32,661 nt of DNA from Microvirga calopogonii (GTDB taxonomy: Bacteria; Pseudomonadota; Alphaproteobacteria; Rhizobiales; Beijerinckiaceae). Under the pieces are notes generated by a model. That model was not told the DNA's origin. It saw only the letters and a list, made by a program, of their open reading frames with translations, and made no database searches. The DNA lies in contig NZ_QDGA01000050.1 in NCBI RefSeq assembly GCF_003347665.1, positions 1-32,661 on the forward strand, given 5' to 3'. Each line of letters opens with the position of its first letter. Positions within the stretch are counted from its first letter, which is position 1. Positions 15,331 through 22,500 of the stretch are shown here, piece by piece. Position numbers and translations under genes: made by a program.

Positions 15331-16230
15331 TCACTCATGCATGGATGTCAGGGCCTCGGTTGTAAGCCAGCGCGCGAAAATCTTGGCCTGGTGTTTCGGA
15401 TGCTCCGGCATGACTATCCAGTAACCGATCTCCTCCGAGACGCGGAAATCCTTGCAGAACTCAATCAGGGCGCCACGCCTCAGGTGATCTGCAATCAGAT
15501 TGTGCCGCCCCATGGCGATCCCCTGACCGTCGAGGGCCGCCTGAATGACGATGTTGTAATCGTGAAGCATGAGGCTGCGCGCGGATGTCAGGTCTACCCC
15601 TGCCCTCTCAGACCAGACCTCCCACTCGAAGGGGGCATTGGAGAAGGAAAGCAGAAGGGGATGTTTCGACAGCTCCCTGGGATCGGCCGGGATCTCGCCT
15701 TGGTTGGGAAACGACGGGCTGCAGACCGGAGAAATCGACTCGGCCAGGAACTTCTGGGCCTGCGTCCCGCTCCAGCCGCCGCGGCCGTAACGGATGGCGA
15801 GATCTATCTGCTCCGAGGCGAAATCGACCGTACGCGTGGACGGCTCCAGGATGAGATCGATATCCGGATGGGATTCCGTGAATCGGGCGAGACGTGGGAT
15901 CAGCCAATGAGTTGCGAACGACGCGAGCAGGCTCACCCGCAGCGTCCGGCGCCCCGACCGCCGGATCTCATCTGCGCCCTTGGCCATCAGATCGAGAGCC
16001 TCACTCAGATATAACAGGAATTTCGCGCCATCAGGCGTGAGCGCGATAGACCTGGCCTGCCGAATGAACAGACTGACGCCGAGCTCCTCCTCGACCTTGC
16101 GGACATGATGGCTGACGGCGCTTTGCGTGATGAGGAGTTCGTCGGCCGCACGGCTGAAACTGAGATGCCGCCCTGCTGCCTCAACGGCCCGGAGGGACGA
16201 CAGGACTGGCAGGTGCCGGCGCGTGCTCAT
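15331..16230 (-). CDS. LysR-type transcriptional regulator, GcvA-like
   Basis: A 299-residue regulator. The winged helix-turn-helix lies at about 8-66 (LRAVEAAGRHLSFSRAADELLITQSAVSHHVRKVEEELG). The effector domain from about residue 94 begins RTLRVSLLASFATHWLIPRL, as in GcvA-like proteins. It also contains DLAIRYGRGGW and the late GRHNLIADHLRRGALI. It reads in the same direction as ridA and the PLP enzyme, 83 bases upstream of ridA, whereas many LysR genes are divergent from their targets. It most likely controls these two genes; the effector may be an amino acid or related compound (inference). Confidence 0.92.
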   Translation of the reverse strand: MSTRRHLPVLSSLRAVEAAGRHLSFSRAADELLITQSAVSHHVRKVEEELGVSLFIRQARSIALTPDGAKFLLYLSEALDLMAKGADEIRRSGRRTLRVSLLASFATHWLIPRLARFTESHPDIDLILEPSTRTVDFASEQIDLAIRYGRGGWSGTQAQKFLAESISPVCSPSFPNQGEIPADPRELSKHPLLLSFSNAPFEWEVWSERAGVDLTSARSLMLHDYNIVIQAALDGQGIAMGRHNLIADHLRRGALIEFCKDFRVSEEIGYWIVMPEHPKHQAKIFARWLTTEALTSMHE

Positions 16231-16362
16231 TGAGGGACACTAAGCCACATCAATGCAATAAAACAACCCGACCGAAGCCACCGGGCAGGAATACACAGAA
16301 CGATCGGAGGCCCCGATCCCGGCGAAACCGGGCTCGCGGGCGCATCGCCAGTCAGGACAAAC

Positions 16363-16389
16363 AAAAAGGGCGGCCCGAAGACCGCCCTT
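16363..16389 (-). terminator. Terminator of the alpha operon, after rplQ
   Basis: AAGGGCGG (16366-16373) pairs with CCGCCCTT (16382-16389) with an 8-base loop. On the minus strand the stem runs into a T run (16367-16363, TTTTT). It lies 24 bases beyond the rplQ stop codon and closes the ribosomal protein array. The rest of the gap to the LysR start (16231-16362) shows no clear feature. Confidence 0.8.
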
Positions 16390-16413
16390 GATGAAATCGT
16401 TGAAGCCGAGATC

Positions 16414-16836
16414 TTACTCGGCGGCTTCGACCAGCTCTTCCTTCTGGGTCGGGCCCGAATCCTGGCCGCGCGCATCAACGTCGCGGTCCACGAACTCGAT
16501 CACGGCCAGCGGGGCGTTGTCACCGTAGCGGAAGCCGGCCTTCAGGACGCGGGTGTAGCCGCCGTTGCGGTCCTGGTAACGCTTGCCCAGAACGTCGAAC
16601 AGCTTCTTGACCATGGTCTCATCGCGCAGCTTCGACATGGCGAGGCGGCGGGCATGCAGGTCACCGCGCTTGCCGAGCGTGATCAGCTTCTCGACGACGG
16701 GACGCAGGTCCTTCGCCTTCGGCAGGGTCGTGACGATCTGCTCGTGCTTGATCAGCGCAGCCGCCATATTGGCGAACATGGCCTTGCGGTGTTCGGTCGT
16801 GCGGTTGAAGCGACGACCACGGAATCCGTGACGCAT
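16414..16836 (-). CDS. rplQ: 50S ribosomal protein L17
   Basis: A 140-residue L17, recognised by MRHGFRGRRFNRTTEHRKAM, the ALIKHEQIVTTLPKAKDLRPVVEKLITLGKRG core and the GYTRVLKAGFRYGDNAPLAVIEFVDRD segment. L17 binds 23S rRNA near the exit tunnel. The C-terminus carries a short acidic extension (QKEELVEAAE) common in alphaproteobacteria. It is the last gene of the alpha operon and starts 122 bases after rpoA. Confidence 0.98.
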   Translation of the reverse strand: MRHGFRGRRFNRTTEHRKAMFANMAAALIKHEQIVTTLPKAKDLRPVVEKLITLGKRGDLHARRLAMSKLRDETMVKKLFDVLGKRYQDRNGGYTRVLKAGFRYGDNAPLAVIEFVDRDVDARGQDSGPTQKEELVEAAE

Positions 16837-16920
16837 TGGCTTTCTCCTTGATCTTACGGCCGCCGTGCCAAGGTACGGCCGTCTCTCTTATGATCCCGTC
16901 CTATGGGCGGGGGCAGGTTT

Positions 16921-16951
16921 GAAGCCGCCCTTCTTCGTGAAAGGCGGCTTC
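16921..16951 (-). other. Hairpin in the rpoA-rplQ gap
   Basis: GAAGCCGCC (16921-16929) pairs with GGCGGCTTC (16943-16951) in a 9-bp perfect stem, 7 bases after the rpoA stop codon. No T run follows on the minus strand. It could protect the rpoA message end or mark a processing site. Confidence 0.6.
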
Positions 16952-16958
16952 AGAAAAC

Positions 16959-17981
16959 TCAGTAGTGCTCTTCGAAGCGCTTCGCGAGGTCTTCGATGTT
17001 CTCCGGCGGCCAGCCCGGCACGTCCATGCCGAGGTGCAGGCCCATGCCGGCGAGAACTTCCTTGATCTCGTTGAGCGACTTGCGGCCGAAGTTCGGGGTG
17101 CGGAGCATTTCCGCCTCGGACTTCTGGATGAGGTCGCCGATATAGACGATGTTGTCGTTCTTCAGGCAGTTGGCCGAACGGACCGACAGCTCGAGCTCGT
17201 CCACCTTCTTGAGGAGCGCCGGGTTGAAGGGCAGCTGCGGTGCGGCAGCGGCGGCCTCTTCCTTGCGCGGCTCTTCGAAGTTCACGAAGACCTGGAGCTG
17301 ATCCTGCAGGATGCGGGCGGCATAGGCTACGGCATCCTCAGGCGTCACGGCGCCGTTGGTCTCGACCGTCATGATCAACTTGTCGTAGTCGAGAATCTGG
17401 CCCTCGCGGGTGTTCTCGATGCGATAGGAGACCTTCTTGACCGGGCTGTAGAGCGAGTCGACCGGGATGAGGCCGATCGGAGCGTCCTCGGTGCGGTTGC
17501 GCTCGGCAGGAACGTAGCCCTTGCCCGTGTCGACCGTGAACTCCATGCGGATCTCGGCGCCCTCATCGAGGGTGCAGAGCACGAGCTCGGGGTTCAGGAT
17601 CTGCACGTCGCCGACGGTGTTGATGTCGCCAGCCGTCACAGCGCCAGGGCCGGTCTTGCGGAGCGTCATGCGCTTCGCGCCCTCGCCCTGCATCTTGATG
17701 GCGATCGTCTTCACGTTGAGGACGATGTCGGTTACGTCCTCGCGGACACCCGGGATGGACGAGAACTCGTGCAGCACGCCGTCGATATGGATCGCCGTCA
17801 CTGCCGCGCCCTGGAGCGACGACAGGAGGACCCGGCGCAGCGAGTTGCCGAGCGTCGTGCCGAAGCCACGCTCGAGCGGCTCGGCCACGACCGTCGCGAT
17901 GCGCTTCGGGTCGTCGCCGGGGGCGACTTCAAGCTTGTTCGGCTTAATCAGCTCTTGCCAGTTCTTTTGGATCACAACCAC
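16959..17981 (-). CDS. rpoA: RNA polymerase alpha subunit
   Basis: A 340-residue alpha subunit. The N-terminal assembly domain has EPLERGFGTTLGNSLRRVLLSSLQG and AAVTAIHIDGVLHEFSSIPGVREDV. A charged linker (about 235-255, EEPRKEEAAAAA) leads to the C-terminal DNA-binding domain (SVRSANCLKNDNIVYIGDLIQKSEAEMLRTPNFGRKSLNEIKEVL in shorter pieces). The C-terminal end WPPENIEDLAKRFEEHY is typical of alphaproteobacteria. Start ATG 17979-17981; length is as expected. rpsD is not between rpsK and rpoA, unlike E. coli and as usual in this class. Confidence 0.98.
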   Translation of the reverse strand: MVVIQKNWQELIKPNKLEVAPGDDPKRIATVVAEPLERGFGTTLGNSLRRVLLSSLQGAAVTAIHIDGVLHEFSSIPGVREDVTDIVLNVKTIAIKMQGEGAKRMTLRKTGPGAVTAGDINTVGDVQILNPELVLCTLDEGAEIRMEFTVDTGKGYVPAERNRTEDAPIGLIPVDSLYSPVKKVSYRIENTREGQILDYDKLIMTVETNGAVTPEDAVAYAARILQDQLQVFVNFEEPRKEEAAAAAPQLPFNPALLKKVDELELSVRSANCLKNDNIVYIGDLIQKSEAEMLRTPNFGRKSLNEIKEVLAGMGLHLGMDVPGWPPENIEDLAKRFEEHY

Positions 17982-18029
17982 ACCTCATGAGGTACGGCTT
18001 GAAGGGAGGCTTGCGGCCAACCCTTTAAA

Positions 18030-18064
18030 CCGGAACGCGCGTGGGTTTTGGACCCACGCGCCGG
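18030..18064 (-). other. Hairpin in the rpsK-rpoA gap
   Basis: GCGCGTGGG (18037-18045) pairs with CCCACGCGC (18053-18061); outer CCGG (18030-18033) can pair with CCGG (18061-18064) around a small bulge. It lies just after the rpsK stop codon and has no long T run behind it. Confidence 0.6.
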
Positions 18065-18070
18065 ATAACC

Positions 18071-18460
18071 TTAGACGCGGCGACGCTTGCGCGGGCGGCA
18101 GCCGTTGTGCGGGATCGGCGTCACGTCACGGATCGACGTGACGGTGAAACCGGCCGACTGGAGGGCGCGCAGAGCGGACTCACGGCCGGAGCCGGGACCG
18201 GACACTTCGACCTCAAGGGTGCGCATGCCGTGCTCGGCAGCCTTGCGGGCCGCATCTTCAGCGGCGATCTGAGCCGCGTACGGGGTCGACTTACGCGAAC
18301 CCTTGAAACCCATGGCACCGGCCGAGGACCAGGAGATCGTGTTGCCCTGAGCGTCGGTGATGGTGATCATGGTGTTGTTGAACGAGGCGTTCACATGCGC
18401 CACGCCGGAAACGATGTTCTTGCGTTCGCGGCGGCGGACGCGGGTAGCTTCTTTAGCCAT
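18071..18460 (-). CDS. rpsK: 30S ribosomal protein S11
   Basis: A 129-residue S11 with the usual HVNASFNNTMITITDAQGN, WSSAGAMGFKGSRKSTPYAAQ and the C-terminal TSIRDVTPIPHNGCRPRKRRRV. S11 forms the platform of the 30S subunit beside the mRNA exit. It lies 78 bases after rpsM, separated by a terminator-like hairpin, and 89 bases before rpoA. Confidence 0.98.
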   Translation of the reverse strand: MAKEATRVRRRERKNIVSGVAHVNASFNNTMITITDAQGNTISWSSAGAMGFKGSRKSTPYAAQIAAEDAARKAAEHGMRTLEVEVSGPGSGRESALRALQSAGFTVTSIRDVTPIPHNGCRPRKRRRV

Positions 18461-18505
18461 TCCAAAGATCCTTCAAGCGCGCCCGTCGTTCCAGGCGCTC
18501 GGGAG

Positions 18506-18530
18506 AAAAGGCCGCCCGCGGGGAGCGGCC
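18506..18530 (-). terminator. Attenuator-like hairpin in the rpsM-rpsK gap
   Basis: On the minus strand GGCCGC (18530-18525) pairs with GCGGCC (18515-18510) around a 9-base loop and is followed by TTTTCT. This has the form of an intrinsic terminator inside an operon, 8 bases after the rpsM stop codon. It may lower rpsK-rpoA-rplQ expression relative to rpsM. Alternatively it is only a stability element. Confidence 0.5.
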
Positions 18531-18538
18531 GATCAAAA

Positions 18539-18907
18539 TTACTTCTTCTTGCCGGCGATCGGCTTCGCCTTGCCCTTGCGGGTGCGGGCGTTCGTGTGCG
18601 TGCGCTGACCGCGAGTCGGCAGGGAGCGGCGGTGACGCAGGCCACGATAGGCGGCGAGATCCATCAGGCGCTTGATGTTCATGGACACTTCGCGGCGCAG
18701 ATCACCTTCGACGATGTAGTCGCGGTCGATCGTCTCGCGGATGGCCAGAACCTCGGCGTCGGTCAGCTGGTTCACGCGGCGCTCGGCCGGGATGTTGACC
18801 TTCTCGATGATCTCCTGGGCCTTCTTGGGCCCAATGCCGTGGATGTACTGAAGCGCGATCACAACGCGCTTGGCGGTCGGGATGTTGACGCCAGCTATAC
18901 GGGCCAT
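18539..18907 (-). CDS. rpsM: 30S ribosomal protein S13
   Basis: A 122-residue S13 starting MARIAGVNIPTAKRVVIALQ, with IHGIGPKKAQEI (helix-hairpin-helix), LRREVSMNIKRLMDLAAYRGLRHRRSLPTRGQRTHTNARTRKG (in pieces) and a basic KKK tail. S13 contacts the P-site tRNA and the 50S head bridge. ATG 18905-18907 is chosen over an upstream in-frame codon because GGAG lies upstream and S13 begins MARIAG. It is the first gene of the alpha operon, behind a promoter at 19060-19088 and a leader of about 145 bases. Confidence 0.98.
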   Translation of the reverse strand: MARIAGVNIPTAKRVVIALQYIHGIGPKKAQEIIEKVNIPAERRVNQLTDAEVLAIRETIDRDYIVEGDLRREVSMNIKRLMDLAAYRGLRHRRSLPTRGQRTHTNARTRKGKAKPIAGKKK

Positions 18908-19059
18908 CGTCCGTCTCCATGTCAGAAGCAAATGCTTCGGGTTTTGGTTATCGCGCGTCCGGTGGAGGCCGGCCCCTGCGCGGGCTTATGCAAAACAAAA
19001 CGACCCGAGTGACTTCTCCCGAAGCCCTCCGAGCCGAGCTCATCTTTTGCAAGTGGAGG

Positions 19060-19088
19060 CACATAGCCGCTTTTAGGGCTTACGTCAA
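19060..19088 (-). promoter_or_regulatory. Promoter of the alpha operon (rpsM-rpsK-rpoA-rplQ)
   Basis: On the minus strand TTGACG (19088-19083), a 17-base spacer and TATGTG (19065-19060) fit an alphaproteobacterial housekeeping promoter (TTGAC-N17-CTATAT type). The leader to rpsM is about 145 bases. It contains a small palindrome (GAAGCA/TGCTTC, 18925-18938). The leader might be a target of ribosomal protein feedback, but no known motif is visible. Confidence 0.65.
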
Positions 19089-19254
19089 CACCGTTTAGAG
19101 CATCAAGCCCATCGCTGTCCTGGATCTCCAAGCATGACGCCCGACCGAACCTGTACGCATCCAGTCGCAGCCGCCATCGATCCCAAGAGACATTCTATGT
19201 AATACTGAAGCAATATAGACCAGACGGCTCTACCACCGGACGACCGAGCATCCC
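19089..19254. other. Upstream region of the hypothetical gene
   Basis: A 166-base non-coding stretch. The part from about 19190 to 19230 is AT-rich compared with its surroundings (TTCTATGTAATACTGAAGCAATATAG region) and may hold the plus-strand promoter, but no pair of boxes with normal spacing stands out. Confidence 0.35.
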
Positions 19255-19599
19255 ATGATCATTGCACAGCGTGAACTCGACTATGTCACTCAATCAGGAA
19301 CAATCATCCCCGTGCCGGTCAAGCTCTATGCTCCGGCGGGAAGCGGCAAATACTGGTGGTGCCGCTTCACCATTGAATGGCCGGACGGGGTGGACGAGAC
19401 CACGACTTACGGCGTCGATCAGTTCCAGGCGATCATTCTGACGCTACAGATGATCGGCTCCCGCCTGTATCTCAGTGACTGCCACAAGTCCGGAAGGTTG
19501 TACTTCGAAACACCAGGGTCCGGTTACGGCTTTCCCGTGCCGAAGATCATGCGAGACCTCCTGATCGGCGACGATCAACGGTTTGACGGAGAGGGATAA
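19255..19599 (+). CDS. Hypothetical protein (DUF6968-like)
   Basis: A 114-residue protein on the opposite strand to the ribosomal genes. It begins MIIAQRELDYVTQSGTIIPV and contains VPVKLYAPAGSGKYWWCRFTI, GVDQFQAIILTLQMIGSRLYLS and GYGFPVPKIMRDLLIGDDQRF. This pattern recalls the DUF6968 family of small proteins often found in mobile or secretion contexts; the match is from memory and has no known function. There is no signal peptide or membrane segment. No strong ribosome-binding site precedes ATG 19255. Base composition looks less GC-rich than its neighbours, which suggests an insertion between adk and rpsM. It faces adk convergently. Confidence 0.8.
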   Translation: MIIAQRELDYVTQSGTIIPVPVKLYAPAGSGKYWWCRFTIEWPDGVDETTTYGVDQFQAIILTLQMIGSRLYLSDCHKSGRLYFETPGSGYGFPVPKIMRDLLIGDDQRFDGEG

Positions 19600-19618
19600 G
19601 GAACAGCCGAGCTGTCCC
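19600..19618 (-). terminator. Hairpin after adk
   Basis: GGAACAGC (19600-19607) and GCTGTCCC (19611-19618) pair on the minus-strand RNA with one G-U wobble and a 3-base loop. It lies 8 bases past the adk stop codon and next to the stop of the convergent gene at 19599. There is no T run, so it is a weak or bidirectional terminator candidate. Confidence 0.4.
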
Positions 19619-19626
19619 CTCCTCCG

Positions 19627-20208
19627 TCACCGTCCAAGAATTCCCCTGATCGCCTCGGTCACGTCATCGATCGGCTTCATGCCGTCGACGGTCTTCAGCA
19701 TGCCCCTGCTCTCGTAATAGGCCGAGAGCGGTGCCGTCTGGTTCCGGTAGGCTTCGAGCCGGGTCTTGAAGACTTCCGGATTGTCGTCCTTGCGGACCGG
19801 CTCCCCACGGGCTTCCGTTTCCTTGGCCCGCCGGACGATCCGATCGACCAGCTCGGCTTCGTTCACCTTGAACTCGATGACGGAATCGAGCCTGAGGCCC
19901 TTCTCGGCCAGCATCGCGTCGAACGCTTCCGCCTGGGCCACGGTCCGCGGGAAACCGTCGAGGATGAAGCCGTTCTTGGCGTCGGCCTCCTCGATCCGGT
20001 CGGCGATGATGCCGACCACGATATCGTCGGATACCAGGTCGCCCCGATCCATGACGGCCTTTGCCTTGAGACCGACCGGCGTACCGGCCGCCACGGCTGC
20101 GCGGAGCATGTCGCCCGTCGACAGCTGCGGAATTCCCAGCCTTTCGACCAGACGCACAGCCTGAGTGCCCTTCCCGGCTCCCGGCGGCCCCAGCAGAATC
20201 ATCCTCAT
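19627..20208 (-). CDS. adk: Adenylate kinase
   Basis: A 193-residue adenylate kinase (ATP + AMP to 2 ADP), short form without the long zinc or lid insert. P-loop GPPGAGKGT (7-15), QLSTGDMLRAAVAAGTPVG (AMP binding), GFPRTVAQAE and the compact lid RRAKETEARGEPVRKDDNPE are all visible. ATG 20206-20208 (MRMILLG) is chosen because GAGGGGG lies upstream; an in-frame GTG at 20221-20223 overlaps that site. It follows secY by 144 bases with three hairpins between them and is the last gene of the spc transcript. Confidence 0.97.
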   Translation of the reverse strand: MRMILLGPPGAGKGTQAVRLVERLGIPQLSTGDMLRAAVAAGTPVGLKAKAVMDRGDLVSDDIVVGIIADRIEEADAKNGFILDGFPRTVAQAEAFDAMLAEKGLRLDSVIEFKVNEAELVDRIVRRAKETEARGEPVRKDDNPEVFKTRLEAYRNQTAPLSAYYESRGMLKTVDGMKPIDDVTEAIRGILGR

Positions 20209-20235
20209 CGACGTCCCCCTCACTTCGTCGAGTTT

Positions 20236-20343
20236 GCTCGCCTGCGAGCGAGATGCTTCGATCTTAGAACTGCTCCCCTCACGGGGACCAGTTCTCCCTT
20301 TGCCTAATTGCTTCTGCTGACGGCGAACCGCCCCGGTTCGCCG
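20236..20343 (-). other. Three successive hairpins in the secY-adk gap
   Basis: Hairpin A: CGGCGAACCG (20321-20330) with CGGTTCGCCG (20334-20343), 10-bp perfect stem, just after the secY stop. Hairpin B: GAACTG (20267-20272) with CAGTTC (20289-20294) plus an inner CCCC/GGGG. Hairpin C: GCTCGC (20236-20241) with GCGAGC (20244-20249), loop of 2, so the last pair is probably open. None is followed by a T run. They fill most of the 144-base gap and could set adk level by RNA stability or processing. Confidence 0.65.
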
Positions 20344-20352
20344 GAGACAGCC

Positions 20353-21690
20353 TTATCGCCTGCGTGCGCCCTTGAGCTTCGCCTTCTTGACGAGGCCCTC
20401 ATATTGGTGCGCCAGAAGATGGCCGTGCACCTGCGCGACCGTGTCCATGGTAACAGACACTACGATCAGAAGCGAAGTGCCGCCAAAGTAGAATGGCAAG
20501 GCCGCATAAGACACCAGCAGTTCGGGAATCAGGCAGATGATCACCAGATAGGCGGCGCCCAACACCGTGATGCGGGTCAGAACCTGATCGATGAAATCCG
20601 CCGTGCGCTCGCCGGGACGGATGCCCGGGATGAACCCGCCCTGCTTCTTCAGATTGTCGGCCGTCTCGGTCGGATTGAACACGATGGCGGTGTAGAAGAA
20701 GGCGAAGAACACGATCAGCGCCGCATAGAGGAACATGTAGGCCGGCCGCCCATGGCCCAGATAGGCCGTGAGGGTCGAGATGATTCCCGTACCGTCGGCG
20801 TTGCTCTGGAAGCTGCCGATTGTGGCCGGCAGCAGCAGCAGCGAGGACGCGAAGATCGGCGGAATCACGCCCGAGGTGTTGAGCTTGAGCGGCAGGAACG
20901 ACGTCTGCCCCTCATAGATCCGGTTGCCGACCTGGCGCTTCGGATAGTTGATCAGCAGACGGCGCTGAGCGCGCTCCATGAACACGACGAAGTAGATGAT
21001 CGCCACAGCCATCACGATGACGCCGAGGATCAGGCCGGTCGAGATCGCACCCTGGCGGCCGAGCTCCAGCGTGCCCGCGATAGCATTGGGCAGGTTCGCC
21101 ACGATGCCGGCGAAGATGATCAGCGACGTGCCGTTGCCGATTCCCCGCGAGGTGATCTGCTCGCCCAGCCACATGAGGAACATGGTTCCGCCGGTGAGCG
21201 TGATCACGGTCGAGATGAGGAAGAACGGCCCGGGAGATTGCACGATGGTCCCTGAGCTCTGCAGGCCCACCGCGATGCCCCAGGACTGGAACACGGCCAG
21301 GAACACCGTCAGATAGCGGGTGTACTGGTTCAGGATCTTGCGGCCCGCCTCGCCTTCCTTTTTCAGCGCCTCGAGCGAGGGCAGAACGGAGGTGAGGAGC
21401 TGGACGATGATCGATGCCGAGATGTACGGCATGATGTTCAGGGCGAAGATGGCCATGCGCTCCACGGCGCCGCCCGAGAACATGTTGAAGAGGCCGAGCA
21501 CGCCCCCGCTGGCATTCTGGAAGCTCTGCCGGAGTGCTTCCGGATCGATGCCGGGCAGCGGAATGTAGGTGCCGAGACGGTAGATGATGAGGGCGCCTAA
21601 GGTGAACCAGATGCGCTTCTTGAGCTCATCGGCCTTGGCAATGGCGCCGAAATTGATGTTTGCCGCGAGTTGCTCGGCTGCTGAGGCCAT
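20353..21690 (-). CDS. secY: Protein translocase subunit SecY
   Basis: A 445-residue SecY with about 10 membrane helices, the channel of the SecYEG translocon. Recognisable parts are ELKKRIWFTLGALIIYRLGTYIPLPGID at the N-terminus (in part), NMFSGGAVERMAIFALNIMPYISASI, the ERAQRRLLINYPKRQ loop, the plug-side LKLNTSGVIPPIFASS and GGFIPGIRPGERTADFID. The basic C-terminal tail ends KAKLKGARRR. It lies 105 bases after rplO with a GC-rich hairpin between them. Confidence 0.98.
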   Translation of the reverse strand: MASAAEQLAANINFGAIAKADELKKRIWFTLGALIIYRLGTYIPLPGIDPEALRQSFQNASGGVLGLFNMFSGGAVERMAIFALNIMPYISASIIVQLLTSVLPSLEALKKEGEAGRKILNQYTRYLTVFLAVFQSWGIAVGLQSSGTIVQSPGPFFLISTVITLTGGTMFLMWLGEQITSRGIGNGTSLIIFAGIVANLPNAIAGTLELGRQGAISTGLILGVIVMAVAIIYFVVFMERAQRRLLINYPKRQVGNRIYEGQTSFLPLKLNTSGVIPPIFASSLLLLPATIGSFQSNADGTGIISTLTAYLGHGRPAYMFLYAALIVFFAFFYTAIVFNPTETADNLKKQGGFIPGIRPGERTADFIDQVLTRITVLGAAYLVIICLIPELLVSYAALPFYFGGTSLLIVVSVTMDTVAQVHGHLLAHQYEGLVKKAKLKGARRR

Positions 21691-21735
21691 AGTGGTGTCC
21701 CCGAAATACCTGATACGTGACGGTCATCACGCAAA

Positions 21736-21766
21736 CGGCGGCCACGCGATCAGACGCGGGCCGCCG
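21736..21766 (-). other. Hairpin in the rplO-secY gap
   Basis: CGGCGGCC (21736-21743) pairs with GGCCGCCG (21759-21766), 8-bp perfect stem with a partly pairable inner loop. It sits between the rplO stop (21796) and the secY start (21690). No T run follows on the minus strand. Confidence 0.55.
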
Positions 21767-21795
21767 CTTGGATCTTAGTCAATGTGGGCGCTGGC

Positions 21796-22269
21796 TCACA
21801 CCTGCGCAACGGCACCCAAAAGGGTGACCGAGCCACCAGCCTTCTCGATCGCTTCGACGGCCGACTTAGACGCGCCGTGGACCTGGAAGGAAAGCTTCGT
21901 CTTGAGCTCGCCGACGCCGAGGATCTTCACGCCGTCACGGGGCTTGGACACCACACCGGCGGCCACCAGCGTCTCGACGGTCACGGCGGTAGCCGTGTCG
22001 AGCTTGCCGGCCTCAATGGCCTGCTGGATGCGGCCGACGTTGACCTCGTTCAGCTCGATCGCGTTCGGCTTGTTGAAGCCACGCTTCGGCAGACGACGAT
22101 GCAGAGGCATCTGACCGCCTTCGAAGCCCTTGATCGACACGCCGGTACGGGACTTCTGTCCCTTCACGCCGCGTCCACCGGTCTTGCCCTTGCCGGAGCC
22201 GATACCACGGCCGACACGCATGCGGTTCTTGGTGGAACCTTCGTTGTCACGAATTTCGTTGAGTTTCAT
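21796..22269 (-). CDS. rplO: 50S ribosomal protein L15
   Basis: A 157-residue L15, starting MKLNEIRDNEGSTKNRMRVGRGIGSGKGKTGGRG (shown in part) with the Gly/Lys-rich rRNA-binding N-terminus, then GFEGGQMPLHRRLPKRGFNK and the folded C-terminal half. ATG 22267-22269 is chosen by family start and because the longer frame begins inside the rpmD end. The start is 10 bases after the rpmD stop. Confidence 0.97.
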   Translation of the reverse strand: MKLNEIRDNEGSTKNRMRVGRGIGSGKGKTGGRGVKGQKSRTGVSIKGFEGGQMPLHRRLPKRGFNKPNAIELNEVNVGRIQQAIEAGKLDTATAVTVETLVAAGVVSKPRDGVKILGVGELKTKLSFQVHGASKSAVEAIEKAGGSVTLLGAVAQV

Positions 22270-22279
22270 GACGCTCTCC

Positions 22280-22486
22280 TCACTGCCCGTCGACAACGCG
22301 CACGAGGTGCTTGACCTTCTCGATCATGCCGCGAACTGCCGGCGTGTCTTCCAAGGTCGAGGTACGGTGAAGCTTGTTGAGCTTGAGGCCGATCAGCGTC
22401 TGGCGCTGCTTGGCTTCACGGCGGATCGGCGAGCCGATCTGCTCAACGGTGACGGTCTTCCCAGCGGAAGCAGGATTCTTTGCCAT
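22280..22486 (-). CDS. rpmD: 50S ribosomal protein L30
   Basis: A 68-residue L30, with VEQIGSPIRREAKQRQTLIGLKLNKLHRT and the DTPAVRGMIEKVKHLVRVV ending of the family. The first ATG of the frame is at 22492; MAKNPAS at 22486 is the more usual start. It lies between rpsE and rplO with gaps of 14 and 10 bases, the standard spc order. Confidence 0.96.
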   Translation of the reverse strand: MAKNPASAGKTVTVEQIGSPIRREAKQRQTLIGLKLNKLHRTSTLEDTPAVRGMIEKVKHLVRVVDGQ

Positions 22487-22500
22487 CGTCAAAGCCTCCC

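Noticed and set aside
17982..18070. Missing rpsD between rpsK and rpoA
   Set aside because: Absence from this site is normal in alphaproteobacteria, so it is not a deletion.
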